Part shown: positions 23,063-35,086 of the stretch, one piece after another
How the letters are laid out: each line of letters begins with the position of its first letter
Numbering within the stretch: the first letter of the stretch is position 1
Source: Myrica gale
Lineage: Eukaryota > Streptophyta > Magnoliopsida > Fagales > Myricaceae
Direction of reading: 5' to 3'
Length of the DNA stretch: 64,000 nucleotides
Assembly (NCBI GenBank): GCA_963930655.1
Contig: OZ005602.1
Location: 29,029,840 to 29,093,839, forward strand
Position numbers and translations under genes: made by a program
Notes under the pieces: generated by a model
Database searches by the model: none
Told to the model about the DNA's origin: nothing
What the model saw: the letters and a program-made list of their open reading frames with translations, nothing else

Positions 23063-26000
23063 ATGGCTGCATGCGCCACACCTTCGTCTCTGATGCTAAC
23101 ATACGCCGCTTCATCCGTCCACCCACAAGACCTCACCCCCTCCTTCCTCTCCTTCAAGACCAAACCACTCTCCACCACCTTCTCTCTCTGCCCCTGCCCT
23201 TTGGTCTTTAAGCCTCAAGAGAGAAGGCCAAGCAAGTGGGCCGATGTGAATTTGAAGAGAGAAGGAAAGTCTGGTGGGTCCTACTATACCCATGTTGTTG
23301 TTTCTGCTGTGGCTGCTGAGGCGGAGGTGGCTGAGGCTGTGGAAGATAAAGAAGGAGGGGAAGGGGTTCCTGGGTCTGGTATTGTTACTGTGCCCAAGCC
23401 AAAGAAAGGGAAGGCTGCATTGCCTTTGAAGAGAGACAGGGTAGGTGGGAAAAAGTTGAGCTTTGTTGAATTGTCTTTGGTTTTCTGAGTGTTTTTTCGT
23501 TGGGTTTATTGCGTTTTTTGAGTGGTAGGTCTTGCTTGGTTTAGGTTTTCGTTACTGCTCTGGGATTTCAATTTCAGAAATTGTTGCCAATTTATACAGA
23601 CAGAGCATGCCTAAGATGTTTTTCTTTTGTGTTTTTCTTACCCGAGAAGTTATGCGCCTGATGATTTTCTGGTTGTTGCTATCCTGGCTGTTCTTACTTT
23701 TTCAATTAAATTGATATGCCTATCAGTACTTGAACGATTAGCCTTTGGATTTTCACCTCTAGACTTTGGTGTTTATTTTCTTCCTTTAACTTGATCCACT
23801 ATTAGATAATCTTATTTTTAAGAACTGTAAGCCTTGCCTTTGAAGAGAAACAAGATTCAGAAGCGCATATATTTCCCTTCTTCGTCATCCGTTGTTTCAA
23901 GTAAAGCATGTCGTATTGAGTAGGATATTCAGTTTTAATGTCGATACCCTAGAAACATTTGGATATTCTTAATAGAAATCGTCCGGGTTTGCTTTCAATC
24001 TGTTTTGTTCGTTCAGGTTGTTGAATTCCATGCTTTTATCCTACCTACATATAGGTTATTTCATGAGACTCGGCTTTGGTCTTAAGCTCCAGTTTGTCTT
24101 TTCTCTTTAGTTTGAAAATTTCAGTTGTACGAAAGTCTCCAATTATTTGTGTTAGTTTGATTTTTCATTCTAAGATTTTCCAAGCATTCAAATTTTTTTC
24201 GTCGACGATGCCAGAGGAGGTCAAAGAGGTTCTTGGAACTCCAAAAACTGAGGGAAAACAAAAAAGAATACGACCTGAACACATCAATATCTTTGCTAAA
24301 ACAAATGGCCAGTACAAAGTTTGTGGAAACAGCTGAAGCCCATTTCCGCCTGAACATTGATCCAAAATACAATGACCAGCAGCTGAGGGCAACTGTGAGC
24401 TTTCTGGTCTCCAGTTGATTATGGGAAATTGTATTTCTAGAAATATTAAATGCTTATACCAAGATATATATTCTTGTTAAGTGTATTGGCTCTCGTTTTC
24501 TCCTAACCATTCTTGTTTCCAATTCTTTTTTATTAGGTAAATTTGCCCAAGGGAACTGGACAGACTGTTAGAGTGGCCGTCCTTACTCAAGGTAGTTACT
24601 CTTCTTTTATCATTCATCAAATGGAATTTATCATTGCCATCTGCTGTAATTACATTGTCTTTTTATCATTGAAGAATGAGGGTTTCTTTTTGAAGCCCTG
24701 AATACAAAATCGTACTGGATTTCGATGCAAGAGCTTATTTGTAAGTGGTAGTAAGTAGGTAGAGCACGTCATGCTTGAGATTTTGATTAATTTCTCTGAC
24801 TGACATCTATAACCTAGAGCAGGGAAAATCACCCATGAAATGGGTTTTAATTCTCGTTATGCATCTATATTTGGCTGAGAGAGGCATGGTTTATGCTTGC
24901 TTCACTGAAGTCTGGGTTACTGTAGCTGCATATTTTCCTCTCTAGTAGTTACCTATGTAAACAGCTTCTTTATCTTAGCCTTTGATGGATGACAAAATTT
25001 CATACTTCTCCAATGGGCTGGTTTGTTAAAAATGGGGATGTGAAGTGGGAGACTTTTGGTCTTTTGGTGACTTTCTATGATATCAGCCCATTCCCAACTT
25101 GCGTATCAGGTGCCTCTCCATTTTGATCGCATGGATGCCCATTTATATGGTAGAATCAGCTGTTTTTCCTAAGCCTAGACAAACTTAGTTTCTGTTTTCT
25201 GCTGAAAAGGGTTTGTGCCTATTCATCTTTATTCATTGAAGGCTGTTGAGTGTATTGAGAGGGTTATCCTTAATCAGGTAATCGTATATTTAGAGAAACT
25301 CATACTCATTGCAGGATTTGTTTCTTTCTAATAAATTGTAATGTATTAGATTATTGCAGTTCTCCTTTCAGCATGCGCATGAAAAGTATTGTTATTTTCG
25401 ATTCCTTTTCATTGCCTGAGTTATTCTAAAGTGAGCTTAATGTCTATAGGTGAGAAGTTCGATGAAGCAAAAAATGCAGGAGCTGATTTGGTTGGGGGAG
25501 AGGACTTGATAGAACAAATAAAAGGAGGATTTATGGAATTTGACAAATTAATTGCTTCACCAGATATGATGCCCAAGGTGTGGCTTTGATTATCTTTTTC
25601 TAGTTAGTTATATTAACTGTTGTTATGCATTTGAAAAATAGAGAGGACAGTTCGAAGCAAGAGCTTTGGAACTAAATTAGTTAAGACGAAATGTGTTTAT
25701 CTCATTATGAAGATTGGTTAGCCTGTTTAATTATGTCAGAAGTATAGAGTGAGATGACAAGGTGTGCCTCATGATCCTTTTGAACTGAAAACATTGCTTC
25801 TATAAGTTTTCTATCATTTTACTCTAAAGGAACTATAAATTGGGTGAAGCTTAGGTTTGCTCTGCTGTGACCGCTCTTACTTGCAGCGGTTTATGACAGA
25901 TTCTTGGATGATTTTACCAATACTATGCTATTAAAGTTGCATCACCAAAGGAATTTTGATTACCTTCCGGAGGGTTAAGTGGAGTTCTACAGTTTTCTTC

Positions 26001-27695
26001 TCCTGGAATGAAGTACATTTGACACATTACCATCTTCATGACATTTTCAGTTCTTGTCATGCCTCTAATGGATGCCTGAATGTAACATGGATCATATCTT
26101 CATAATAATAAGTGCATAATTAGTTAGAAGAATATAGAACAAGTTGATGTCTACATAGCTTAAGTAGCTTGGTCATATACAGACATGAAGGTGACAATCC
26201 GTTCACACAAACTGGTCTGCTCTACAGCCTATATCATTAGTTCTGAGAATTTAGGTGCTTAAAAGTGTAATGCTTATGGCATTACATGGTGAAGTGTCAC
26301 TAGAGCCAAATATGAGAAATAATGATTATTGATTCTGATTTTCTTTGTCATGTGGACTGTGGTTATGCATGATGTCTCTGCTTCAGATGTGGAAATCCTT
26401 ATTTCCAGCTAGAGAACATAATGGTGAAGCGGCTTTCACTGAAATGAACTTGCTGATTGTATCAGGTTGCAAGCCTAGGAAAGATTCTGGGTCCCCGAGG
26501 GCTGATGCCAAATCCAAAAGCCGGTACCGTCACACCTAACATACCTCAGGTATGGCCTACATATTCTCGTTCTCAATTCTTTTGTAAAAGTGCAAGTATC
26601 CTTGTTAGATGGCCCCTTTGCTGATTTTCTTAGTTTTGTTGCTTGTTTGAACTAGTGATCTTGGTATAGTCCCTTGTACTGTCTTCACTTTTTCTAATAA
26701 GATTGGCTTGCTTATAAAAAAAAACTTTAGTAATTACCACGAACTGCATCATATTTATGCCCTATTTTGTGTGTTACACATGAGTAGACTGAATTGGCTT
26801 TACCATCTATTGATTTTGTTTCTGAATTCTCTCTGGCTAATGGTTCCCTAGGCATGGAAGAGGATTGTCTGTAATCACCAAGCTTACAACCAACTTAAAG
26901 GGAATGTATAGAAACTTATATACGGTTTCAAATGTATATTTGTTGCTCTTCCCCTTCCCCCCTCCTTTTTTTCCCTGTTGCAGCCGATGCTCTATGTTGA
27001 TTTTGGACCTTAACTGGCATCAGCATCTTTCTATGACATTTTTTCCGAGTACTTAGATGCATCTCTGTGACAAAATGACAATAATGGAACGAAAGGGAAA
27101 TTTGAATATCCACATTGTGCTTATCAATTATGAATTGTATGTGAATGACATGATAAGAAAAATGCAACGATGACAAAAGCTTGGGAAAAAACAGTAGAAA
27201 GAAGTTGTTTATTCTCTTTTTATTTTTATTTTTATTTTTTTGCTTGTGAAAAAAGCGTCAATGGTAAAGTTATGGGATCTTTATCAGCTAGCAGTTGTAT
27301 ATGTCACTAAATAAGTGAGTACATGCTGTTATTTTTCCAGGCTATAGCAGAATTTAAGCAAGGAAAAGTTGAATACAGAGCGGATAAAACGGGGATTGTT
27401 CACTTACCTTTTGGAAAAGCTGACTTTCCCGAAGAAGACCTTCTTGTTAACTTGCTGGCTGCACTGGTACGTTCTTCTCCTTTCCTGAACTTCAATAGTT
27501 TCTGAAACGCATCATTTTGAGATCATTACTGATTCTCTGCCTGCCTTTATCCTACAGAAATCAGTAGAAGCCAACAAGCCCTCGGGTGCCAAAGGTGTCT
27601 ACTGGAAAAGTGCACACATTTGTTCGTCAATGGGGCCTTCAATTCGGTTAAATATAAGGGAGATGCTTGATTACAAACTTCCTTCAAAGGTTTGA
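23063..27695 (+). CDS. RPL1: 50S ribosomal protein L1, chloroplastic
   Basis: Seven exons: 23063-23440, 24215-24394, 24537-24591, 25450-25577, 26466-26549, 27341-27466, 27558-27695, all with GT-AG introns and consistent phases, giving 362 aa. Residues 1 to about 120 are a chloroplast transit peptide and an Ala/Glu-rich mature N-terminus. The bacterial-type L1 fold follows: KRDRRRSKRF across the first junction, [20 protein letters not shown], and the L1 signature around [18 protein letters not shown] (exon 5). The end is [19 protein letters not shown]1 binds 23S rRNA and forms the mobile stalk near the E site of the plastid ribosome. The length agrees with plant plastid L1 precursors. It looks intact and is presumably essential for plastid translation. 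Confidence 0.96.
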
Positions 27696-28114
27696 AGAAC
27701 GTTCTACTTTGTAAATGGTGTCTTCAATTTGTTGAGTCCGTAGCAAAGGTGCCTCGGTCAGGGCTTGGCAATCCTTAGTAGAAGATGGTAGGAGGGTAAC
27801 CAAAATGATGAGAAGACTATGATGGTTGTCATGGTATGAACTGTCACCAAAATGTGCACGCACACTCCATGGACGTCTTCTACACTGACCTGGAAAGTCC
27901 TTGTATTACTGTTGCGACCAGTATTATCCATATTATTACCTTATCTAACTTTGCATCAAGAATGATAAATATGTATGAAAATTGGCGAACTCAGTTCCTT
28001 TGTGCATAGACCAGGGAGAACTTGAACCAGCCCGAGTGCCCCCATTTTCCATGTTTTTATTTTTTAAGGAGTGGTTGCTGCTGTCATCTTTTGCCATTTC
28101 GATTGCTAATCTGA
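27696..28114. other. 3' flank of RPL1
   Basis: Presumed 3' UTR and intergenic sequence. No further gene or repeat was recognised. Confidence 0.5.
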
Positions 28115-28280
28115 GGCTGCGTTTGCGTCCTAAAATTTTACACACTCTAAAATTTTAACACAATAAAAAATTACAATATAATCTCTCTCATCCATCAAAT
28201 CACTACTATTCACTACAAAAAATATAAAAAAATTACCTCTCTTCACTTTTTCACTAAACCCAATACCTAAAATTTTAACA
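28115..28280. mobile_element. truncated Tourist-like MITE
   Basis: Left end GGCTGCGTTTGCGTCC. The interior (acaatataatctctct, tcactttttcactaaaccc) is closely similar to the element at 2622-2803. The right terminus (CAAACACAGCC in the intact copy) is missing, so the element is broken on its right side. Confidence 0.6.
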
Positions 28281-28607
28281 ACTGGGGATAGACTTGATTG
28301 CACCAGAATGAAGTAAAAAGTTGAGACATTATCATATCATTAATCAATAACACAAGTCTCTACTAAATTGATTCTACCGTCATAAGTTTCTGCTATTGGC
28401 CAAACCTTTTATACAACTCAATGAAGGAGCATCACTGCAGATTCATAGGATCTCCAAGAAGGCAAAAGAACCAGATTATACATGCATAAATACTGAACCA
28501 TTCTACAAAACAATCGATAAAGAGCAAAACAAAAGCCTGCGTCAGATGGGTTAAGCTAGCTACTCTACAAATTCTTCTTCTTAAACAAACTACATCTTCA
28601 AATTATC

Positions 28608-28854
28608 TCAGCATCGACTTTGTCCTACTAAACCGGTGACGGTTCCCCAGCACTCTCCACTGCTCCAAGCTGAAGCAACAGAAAACAAATTCTAGCCCGT
28701 AATCGACTGGTAAGAAAAATAAACAAAGATTAATCTGTTAGTAACATTACCTTTCGTGGGCTGCTCAATCCAAGGCCCATTCATAATATTCAGAATGCTG
28801 CATGCCTCACTGTATTCCAGATCGGGAAGCAACTTTGGGGTTAGTAAGAAACAC
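28608..28854 (-). pseudogene. SMC5: SMC5 fragment, last two exons only
   Basis: Minus-strand exon 28854-28751 encodes CFLLTPKLLPDLEYSEAC followed by SILNIMNGPWIEQPTK. A GT-AG intron (28750-28670) leads to exon 28669-28608, AWSSGECWGTVTGL then a stop. This matches the C-terminal ATPase head (the D-loop region and tail) of SMC5, a subunit of the SMC5/6 DNA repair complex. A full SMC5 has about 1050 residues. I could find no other SMC5 exon upstream (28855-34000), where transposon sequence follows instead. Both splice sites and the frame are intact, so truncation may be recent, or it is a copy displaced by transposition. Confidence 0.8.
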
Positions 28855-29690
28855 CTACAAATCTATGGAAACTTGGTTATGTTCGTTTTGAGTAAAAATG
28901 TAGAATTTTAGAGAAGTTGTGAATATTTATGTTGAATAGTGTTTTATTGGCGTTTGTGTAAAGTGGAGAGAGAAATGATTTGATGTAATTGTTTAATAAA
29001 AAAATATTGGAGTTATGTGAAAAAGTATAGAGAGAAAGTTTATCTTGAATAAAAAATAAAAAATTGTTGGAGATTGTGTAACATGTATTGGTGTTTGTGT
29101 TTGAATTCTGAATATGTTCGGTGATAGTTTTGTGAATATACTTAGAATCCTGAAAAAAGTGTGAAAAAAAACATATCCGGAAGACAGTTTATGGGAAACA
29201 CAACTTTTTCGTCCACAACATGAAATAAAACAATAATCTTTTTACCAGATACGTAACTCTTTTTTCAGACACATAATCAATCTTAGAATCTGTTCTTTAT
29301 TTCCAACTTCAGAAAGCAAAATTGTAAACTCATTGATTCCTAGATAATTGTCTCCTCCTTAAGACAAAACAAGGAGCATGCCTCTCACTCTAGATATTTG
29401 TATTCTGGCAGCTACAGTAGATTGCCTGTGGGGGTATAACTAGGTACAGTGGCCCAAAATCTTGACATAAAGAAAATTTATGAAAAAATGGCCTAGGTGC
29501 TCGAATGCTTCTCTTCACCAAAGTTTCCTGCTACTGATGCAACTACCACCGCCACCAAACCAAATCCTCCCACCCTTTGTAGCTACACTATACAAAAGCC
29601 TCTCATATAATGTTTGAACCAGCTACAGTAGATTGTCTGTGGAGGTAAAACTAGGTACAGTGGCCCAAAATCTTGGCATAAAGAAAAGGG
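28855..29690. repeat. AT-rich repeats including a direct repeat pair
   Basis: 28870-29110 is a MITE-like AT-rich stretch ('gtttgtgt..agagagaaa' twice). A direct repeat of about 70 bp ('agctacagtagattg.ctgtgg' through 'cataaagaaaa') occurs at about 29411-29481 and 29621-29688. No coding potential was seen. Confidence 0.5.
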
Positions 29691-29693
29691 TTA

Positions 29694-29953
29694 AATGCAT
29701 CTCATACCCCTGTGGTATTCGCGAATTGCAAATATACTCCTGAGGTAAACAAAGTTATTTTCGTACTCCTGAGGTAAACATCAAGGTCATAATATGTCTT
29801 TCCGTTAATGTGTCGTTTGAAACACTAACGGTAAATGCTGACGTGGCAAAAATAGACACGTTAGCACCAATCAGATGATTACACGTCATCGTGAATACCT
29901 CAGGGGCATATTTGTAATTTGCGAATACCACAAGGGCATGCGATGCATTTAAG
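29694..29953. mobile_element. MITE with about 55-bp terminal inverted repeats
   Basis: The left arm begins TTAAATGCATCTCATACCCC; the right arm read in reverse begins TTAAATGCATCGCATGCCC. Both continue through 'tgtggtattcgc.aatt.caaatat' and 'cctgaggta'. About 260 bp in total with no coding content. Long inverted repeats suggest a MULE-derived element. I saw no certain target duplication. Confidence 0.65.
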
Positions 29954-30555
29954 TTTTTTTTTTAAAAAAATTAAAATTAATTTTTTAAAAATAGACATGT
30001 CAGCACCAATAAGATAATGACACGTCATCATATTTAATTTTAAAAAAGAAATTATTATTTTTTTAAAAAAAATACTTAGCCCCATTTTCCTTCAACATAT
30101 CCCATGTTGTGTTCGTTTCTGTCTCTTTTTTATACATAATTTTTTTAAAAAATTGCGTAGTTCAACTTAGCTACTGTATTCATTTATGTGTGTTTTTTTG
30201 AACTACGCATGTTTTTTTTAAAAAAAATATGAACAGGGAAAAAAAGAAGAAGATAGAAACTAACACATAGGTTAAGTTAGGGAAATGAGGCTAAGTCGTT
30301 TGTATTCTTTTTTTAAATTAAATTTAAAATAAAAAATAAAAAACACAGAAATGAATATCAGATCACATCAATCTCTGTTCCTTCGGACATCAGTTCTTAA
30401 AATGTTTTAAGCTCACAATCCAGTTCCCATTTTGAAAAAGTAAGTTTATTTTTTACATTTAACACCCAAATTAAACTGTCAGAACTCTAAGTGTTCAAGT
30501 AACTAAAAAGCCAAGTATCCATTTGAAAGCACACTAATTGCAAAATTAGAACACA
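29954..30555. other. AT-rich non-coding stretch
   Basis: Poly-T/poly-A runs and low-complexity sequence. No exon of the neighbouring SMC5 or sigma-factor fragments was seen. Confidence 0.5.
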
Positions 30556-33500
30556 TTTTTTTGATAAGTTAATATTTATTCACAAAAAAGAGAGTTGACA
30601 GTACAAGAGAATATACTGAAAACACTAGAGCATACAGCTAGAAAACTCAAAAAATCCTGAAAACCCTAAAAAAGGAGAACCTAAGACCGAATTAGCCCAC
30701 ATAAAAAGAGAATGCAACATAGAACCCCCAACCGATTCAGAGACATGGTCTTGTCCTCAAAACATTTCTCATTCCTTTCCCTCCAAAAGCTCCACCAAAT
30801 GCAAGCCGAGATCATCTTCCAATCAGCCGAGGCGAAAGGATTCTCAAACTTCCTTCTCCAACAATACAAAACATCCACCACCTTCCTAGGCATAACTCAA
30901 TTATAGTTGAGAATACCCAGCATGTGCGCCCACAATCCTCTCTACATCGAGCAATGAATAAGGAGATAATCAACCGTTTATCCATCACTCTTACATAGAT
31001 AGCACCACTCCGTCAAACACACTCCCCTCCTTCTCAAGTTGTCAATTGTCTGAATTTTTTTTGAGTGGCTTCGCAAACAAAGAAAGCAACTCTAGGGGGA
31101 GCCAGATTCCTCCAACATTGACGTCAAGGAAAACTCTCACTGGAGCCCTCCAGAAGCAAAGAATACATGGACTTAACAGAAAAAAACTCCACCCTTGGGC
31201 CCCATCCAAAGCAATTTATCCTCTCCGCTTCTTTGTCTCCTCATCGTGTAAAGTAAGGAATAAAACGCCGTAAAAACCTCCATCTCCTAATCATTGATCA
31301 TTCTCTCAAAATGAACATCTCACACAACAATTTCAAATCTCACCTCCATACAATCAGCCACCCAGCATCCTTGCAACAAGGTGGAGAGAATAACTGAGGA
31401 AACTCCAACCTCAAAGGTCTTTCCCCACACCACTTGTCATGCCAGAACCGGATTCAAGAGCCACTACCAGCCACAAACTTAATGTGTTCTCTAAAAAAGT
31501 GCCGCTCTTTGCTAATGTGCTTCCACAAGCTAACCCCACAAGAGCCCTGTGCCTCCAAAGTGTACCAACCACTCTCCTCACAACCATACTTCTTCGAAAT
31601 AACTTTCTTACATAAGCTGTCTCTCTCAGAAGAGAATCTCCAAAACCATTTTCCAAGAAGAGCTCTATTGAATAAAGGAAGCTTCCTAAGTCCCAACCCT
31701 CCAACTCTAATAGGGGAACAAACCCTAGCCCACCTAACAAGGTGAAACCTGTGCTCATCACCATCACTTCCCCACAAGAAATCCCTTTGCAACTTCTCCA
31801 ACCTATTAGCCACAGACAACAGAATATAAAAAGCTACAAAAAGTATGTAGGAAGTCTAGAAAGAGTAGATCTAATCAACGTCAACCTTCCCCCCTTTGAA
31901 AGATAAATGCGCTTCCAACCCGTCAACCTTTTTTCGAATCTTTCAATGATACCATCCCAGATATGCACACATTTAAACTTAGCACTAAGAGGAAGACCCA
32001 AATATGTCATCGGGAGCGACGACACCCTACAACCCAAAATCTCCGCCAACACTTGAACATCATTAACTCTTCCAACAGGAATAGCCTCAAATTTGCCAAA
32101 ATTAATCCTAAGACATGACACCGCCTCGAAGCACAAAAGTAAGCAACGTAGGTTTCGCACTTGAGTCTCCTCATCCCCACAAAAGATTAATGCATCATCG
32201 ACAAAGAGCAAATGAGAAATGCATACACTATTACTATCACCTCTCCGCACCTTGAACCCCTTGATAGCATCTCTACCAACCACCTCGTTCATCATCCTAC
32301 TAAATGCTTCCATGACAATCACGAACAAAAGGGGTGAAAGAGGATCACCCTGACGCAAACCTCTAGAACTCCCAAAAAATCCATAAGGAGAGCCATTGAC
32401 CATAACAGAGAATTTAACAGTAGATATACAAAACGCAATCCACCTACACCACTGCTCACGAAACCCACATCTCCTCAGGAAATACAATAGAAAATCTTAA
32501 TTCACATGATCGTAAGCCTTGTGAATATCAAGCTTGCACATCAACCCCGTCATATTCGAACGTAATATCGAATCAATACACTCATTAGCTATCAATAATG
32601 AATCCAGAATCTGTCTACCTTTCACAAAAGCATTATGGGAAGGCGATTTGATTTTCTCAAGAACCATCTTGAACCTATTCGCTAACACCTTAGCGAGAAT
32701 CTTATAAACCCCTCATACCAAACTGATGGGACGGAAGTCTCTCGAGTCCACAGCTCCCGCTTTCTTAGGAATAAAAACAAGGAAAGTGGCATTCATGCAC
32801 TTAACAAATTTCTCCCTCTGGGCAAATTCATTAAACATAACCAAAACATCCACCTTAACCACCTCCTAGCACGACTGAAAAAATGCTAAAGTGAATCCAT
32901 CCGGTTCTGAAGCCTTGTCTCCATTGAAGTTATAGACCACCCCTTGTTACATCGTCCTCCTCAAAGGGCCTCTCAAGCCAACACGCATCCTCCTCAGAAA
33001 TAGAATCAAATTCCAAACCATCGAACTTTGGCCTCCAAGAAAAGAGCTATTTCTACAAAGAGCTATAGAACTTGACAATGCTTTCTGAAATAAGCAACGA
33101 GTCCTCCACATTTTCTCCCTTCACTTCCAAACTAGCAATCAAATTAGCCCTCCTATTCGAATTGGGCATGCAATGGAAAAAAGTAATGCATCGATCCCCA
33201 TCCTTAAGCCACAAGGACCTCGACTTCTGTCTCCAACTAATCTCCTCTACCTCTATCAAATGATCCAATTCCCCTAAAACCTCCAACTTCCTCACTTTCC
33301 CCTGATTATCAAGAATCTTCTCCTCATCTAACAAATCTAATGACGCTAACTCACTTAACAAGGAAGACTTCCTGAAACTTAGATCTCCAAAAACCTTTTG
33401 GTTCCACTGTTTCAATTTGTTCTTCAAGGCTTTCAGCTTAGAGTCTAACACAAAACTAGGAGAACCCAAGAACTCAAAACACTCCCACCACTCCCGAATA

Positions 33501-33956
33501 CTATCCACAAAGCCTCTCCTTAAGCCACATGTTATCAAAACGAAAGGGCCTTTGTCCACCCCGAACACTGTCATTCACCAAAATAATGGGCAAATGGTCT
33601 GAATATAGACGAGTCAATCTTTTTTGAGAGACCTCAGGGAATAAAGCCTCCCAACCAGGGCAAAATAGAAAGCGATCAAGCCTAGACCAAGACTGCGATA
33701 CCCTGTTGTTAGACCATGTGAAGGCACCCCTCAATAATGGTATATCCAATAACCTCATCTCAGAAATAAAATCAGAGAACTCCTCCATAGCATATCTCAC
33801 CCCTTTGCCCCCTAAACGTTCACTAGGGAAACGAGTAACATTAAAATCTCCCCCAATGCACCAAGGAAAGTCCCACAAAACCCGAAACCCAATCAACTCA
33901 TCCCACAACAAACTCCTACTTCTATCAACATTAGGACCATTGACACCAGAAAACAT
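30556..33956 (-). mobile_element. L1-type LINE, 5'-truncated and frameshifted
   Basis: Runs on the minus strand from about 33956 to a poly(A) run (plus-strand T7 at 30556-30562). In order: end of the endonuclease (FPWCIGGDFNVTRFPSE, then YSDHLPIIL) at 33501-33956; connector (FRFDNMW, WRQKSRSLWLKDGD) at 33053-33574; reverse transcriptase with [13 protein letters not shown] and the active site FVDDALIF at about 31834-32690; post-RT region (KLQRDFLWGS, LGLRKL) at 31411-31819; and a zf-RVT-like tail (ACIWWSFWRERNEKCF) at 30681-30893. There are stops and frameshifts between the pieces (for example at about 32490). It lies only about 60 bp in front of the orphan sigma exon. No target duplication could be identified. 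Confidence 0.9.
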
Positions 33957-34015
33957 TCATTCAACTAATATGTGTTATTTACTAATAATCTGTCTAAGTT
34001 CACAATTTGTTGCAG

Positions 34016-34294
34016 GAGATCATAAGAGGATCGGATGAAACAACACCAGAAAATATGGTGAAAAAACAATTAATTAAGCAAGAGGTGGAGGAACTTCTTA
34101 AGACACTTGATAAACGAGAAGAACATATATTGAGATTACACTTTGGAATCGACGGAGAGCCACCACGGTCCCACGAGGAGATAGCAAGACAGTTAAAGCT
34201 CTCGAGGGAGAAGATTCGACAGATTAATTGCACTGCATTGTCAAAGTTACGGCGGACAAGTGTTGCAGACGATCTAGAATTATATGTTGTATAG
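34016..34294 (+). pseudogene. orphan last exon of a plastid sigma-70 factor (region 4), possibly SIG4
   Basis: After an acceptor (TTTGTTGCAG, ending 34015), 92 codons encode sigma region 4: LDKREEHILRLHFGIDGE, then the helix-turn-helix SHEEIARQLKLSREKIRQI and ALSKLRRTS, ending ELYVV and a TAG. Plastid sigma factors direct the bacterial-type plastid RNA polymerase; region 4 binds the -35 element. No exon for regions 2-3 or the transit peptide was found upstream, where a LINE begins 60 bp away. The exon itself has no stop or frameshift. Its convergent neighbour is a UPF0114 gene. From memory, Arabidopsis SIG4 (AT5G13730) also lies beside a UPF0114 gene (AT5G13720), which suggests the SIG4 lineage. 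Confidence 0.75.
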
Positions 34295-35086
34295 ATGTTC
34301 TCGCATTGAACAGAATTAGAAGAGAGGAAAACACAAAAACAAATTGTACATTTTTCTGCTTCAAATTCTCAAAGTCAGAAACCAATTTTTGGGGATTTTC
34401 ATGTTTTGGGTCTCCAAGAGTCCAATTAATTGGTCACTAAAAAGGATCATGAAATTATTGATATGTATATTTTTCTCTTAATTGTACCATTCAATTTAGA
34501 CAACAAATTAAAGACGTTTTCTGCTGGATTAACCTCCCAATCTTTATTGGCTCGGTTAACTAGCTGGCCATTTTAGTCAGAGAACTTTAATGTTGTTATT
34601 ATTGGCTAATTATAGGCAACCGTTTGTACTCCCAATGAGAGGATAATTGCCTTCCACGTAATAGAACTGGATGGTCTTTTTTTACGATGAAATGTGTACT
34701 GAATGAATACTTTACACTCTTTCAAGAATTTCAAACACAAGTTCTATGGCTATGCCTTCAGCTGACCCAAGAGTTTCCACCTCAAAGTTTTATCTAGAAT
34801 CATCCCTTAAAACCTTGTTTTAATATTCCTAGAAAAAAAAGGCCTTGTTTTAATTCAGGGTGACAGAAGTTCAGGTATTTACCATACTTCATAAGATGGA
34901 AGCTCTTCACAGAACCAAAGAATGTGATTTTACTCCCAACTGTCGAGTTAAAAATTTATTGATCATCAATTTACAGTTGCCATGAAGATCCTTCAGAAGC
35001 ACTCCATAGGCAATCTTCTGAACATGAACATCCTCTCTGAGGAGGGAACTACTGCTATATTATCATCTACAATACATCTGACATCA
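34295..35086. other. intergenic between convergent genes
   Basis: Presumed 3' UTRs of the sigma exon (from the left) and of UPF0114 (from the right). No gene or element was recognised. Confidence 0.5.
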
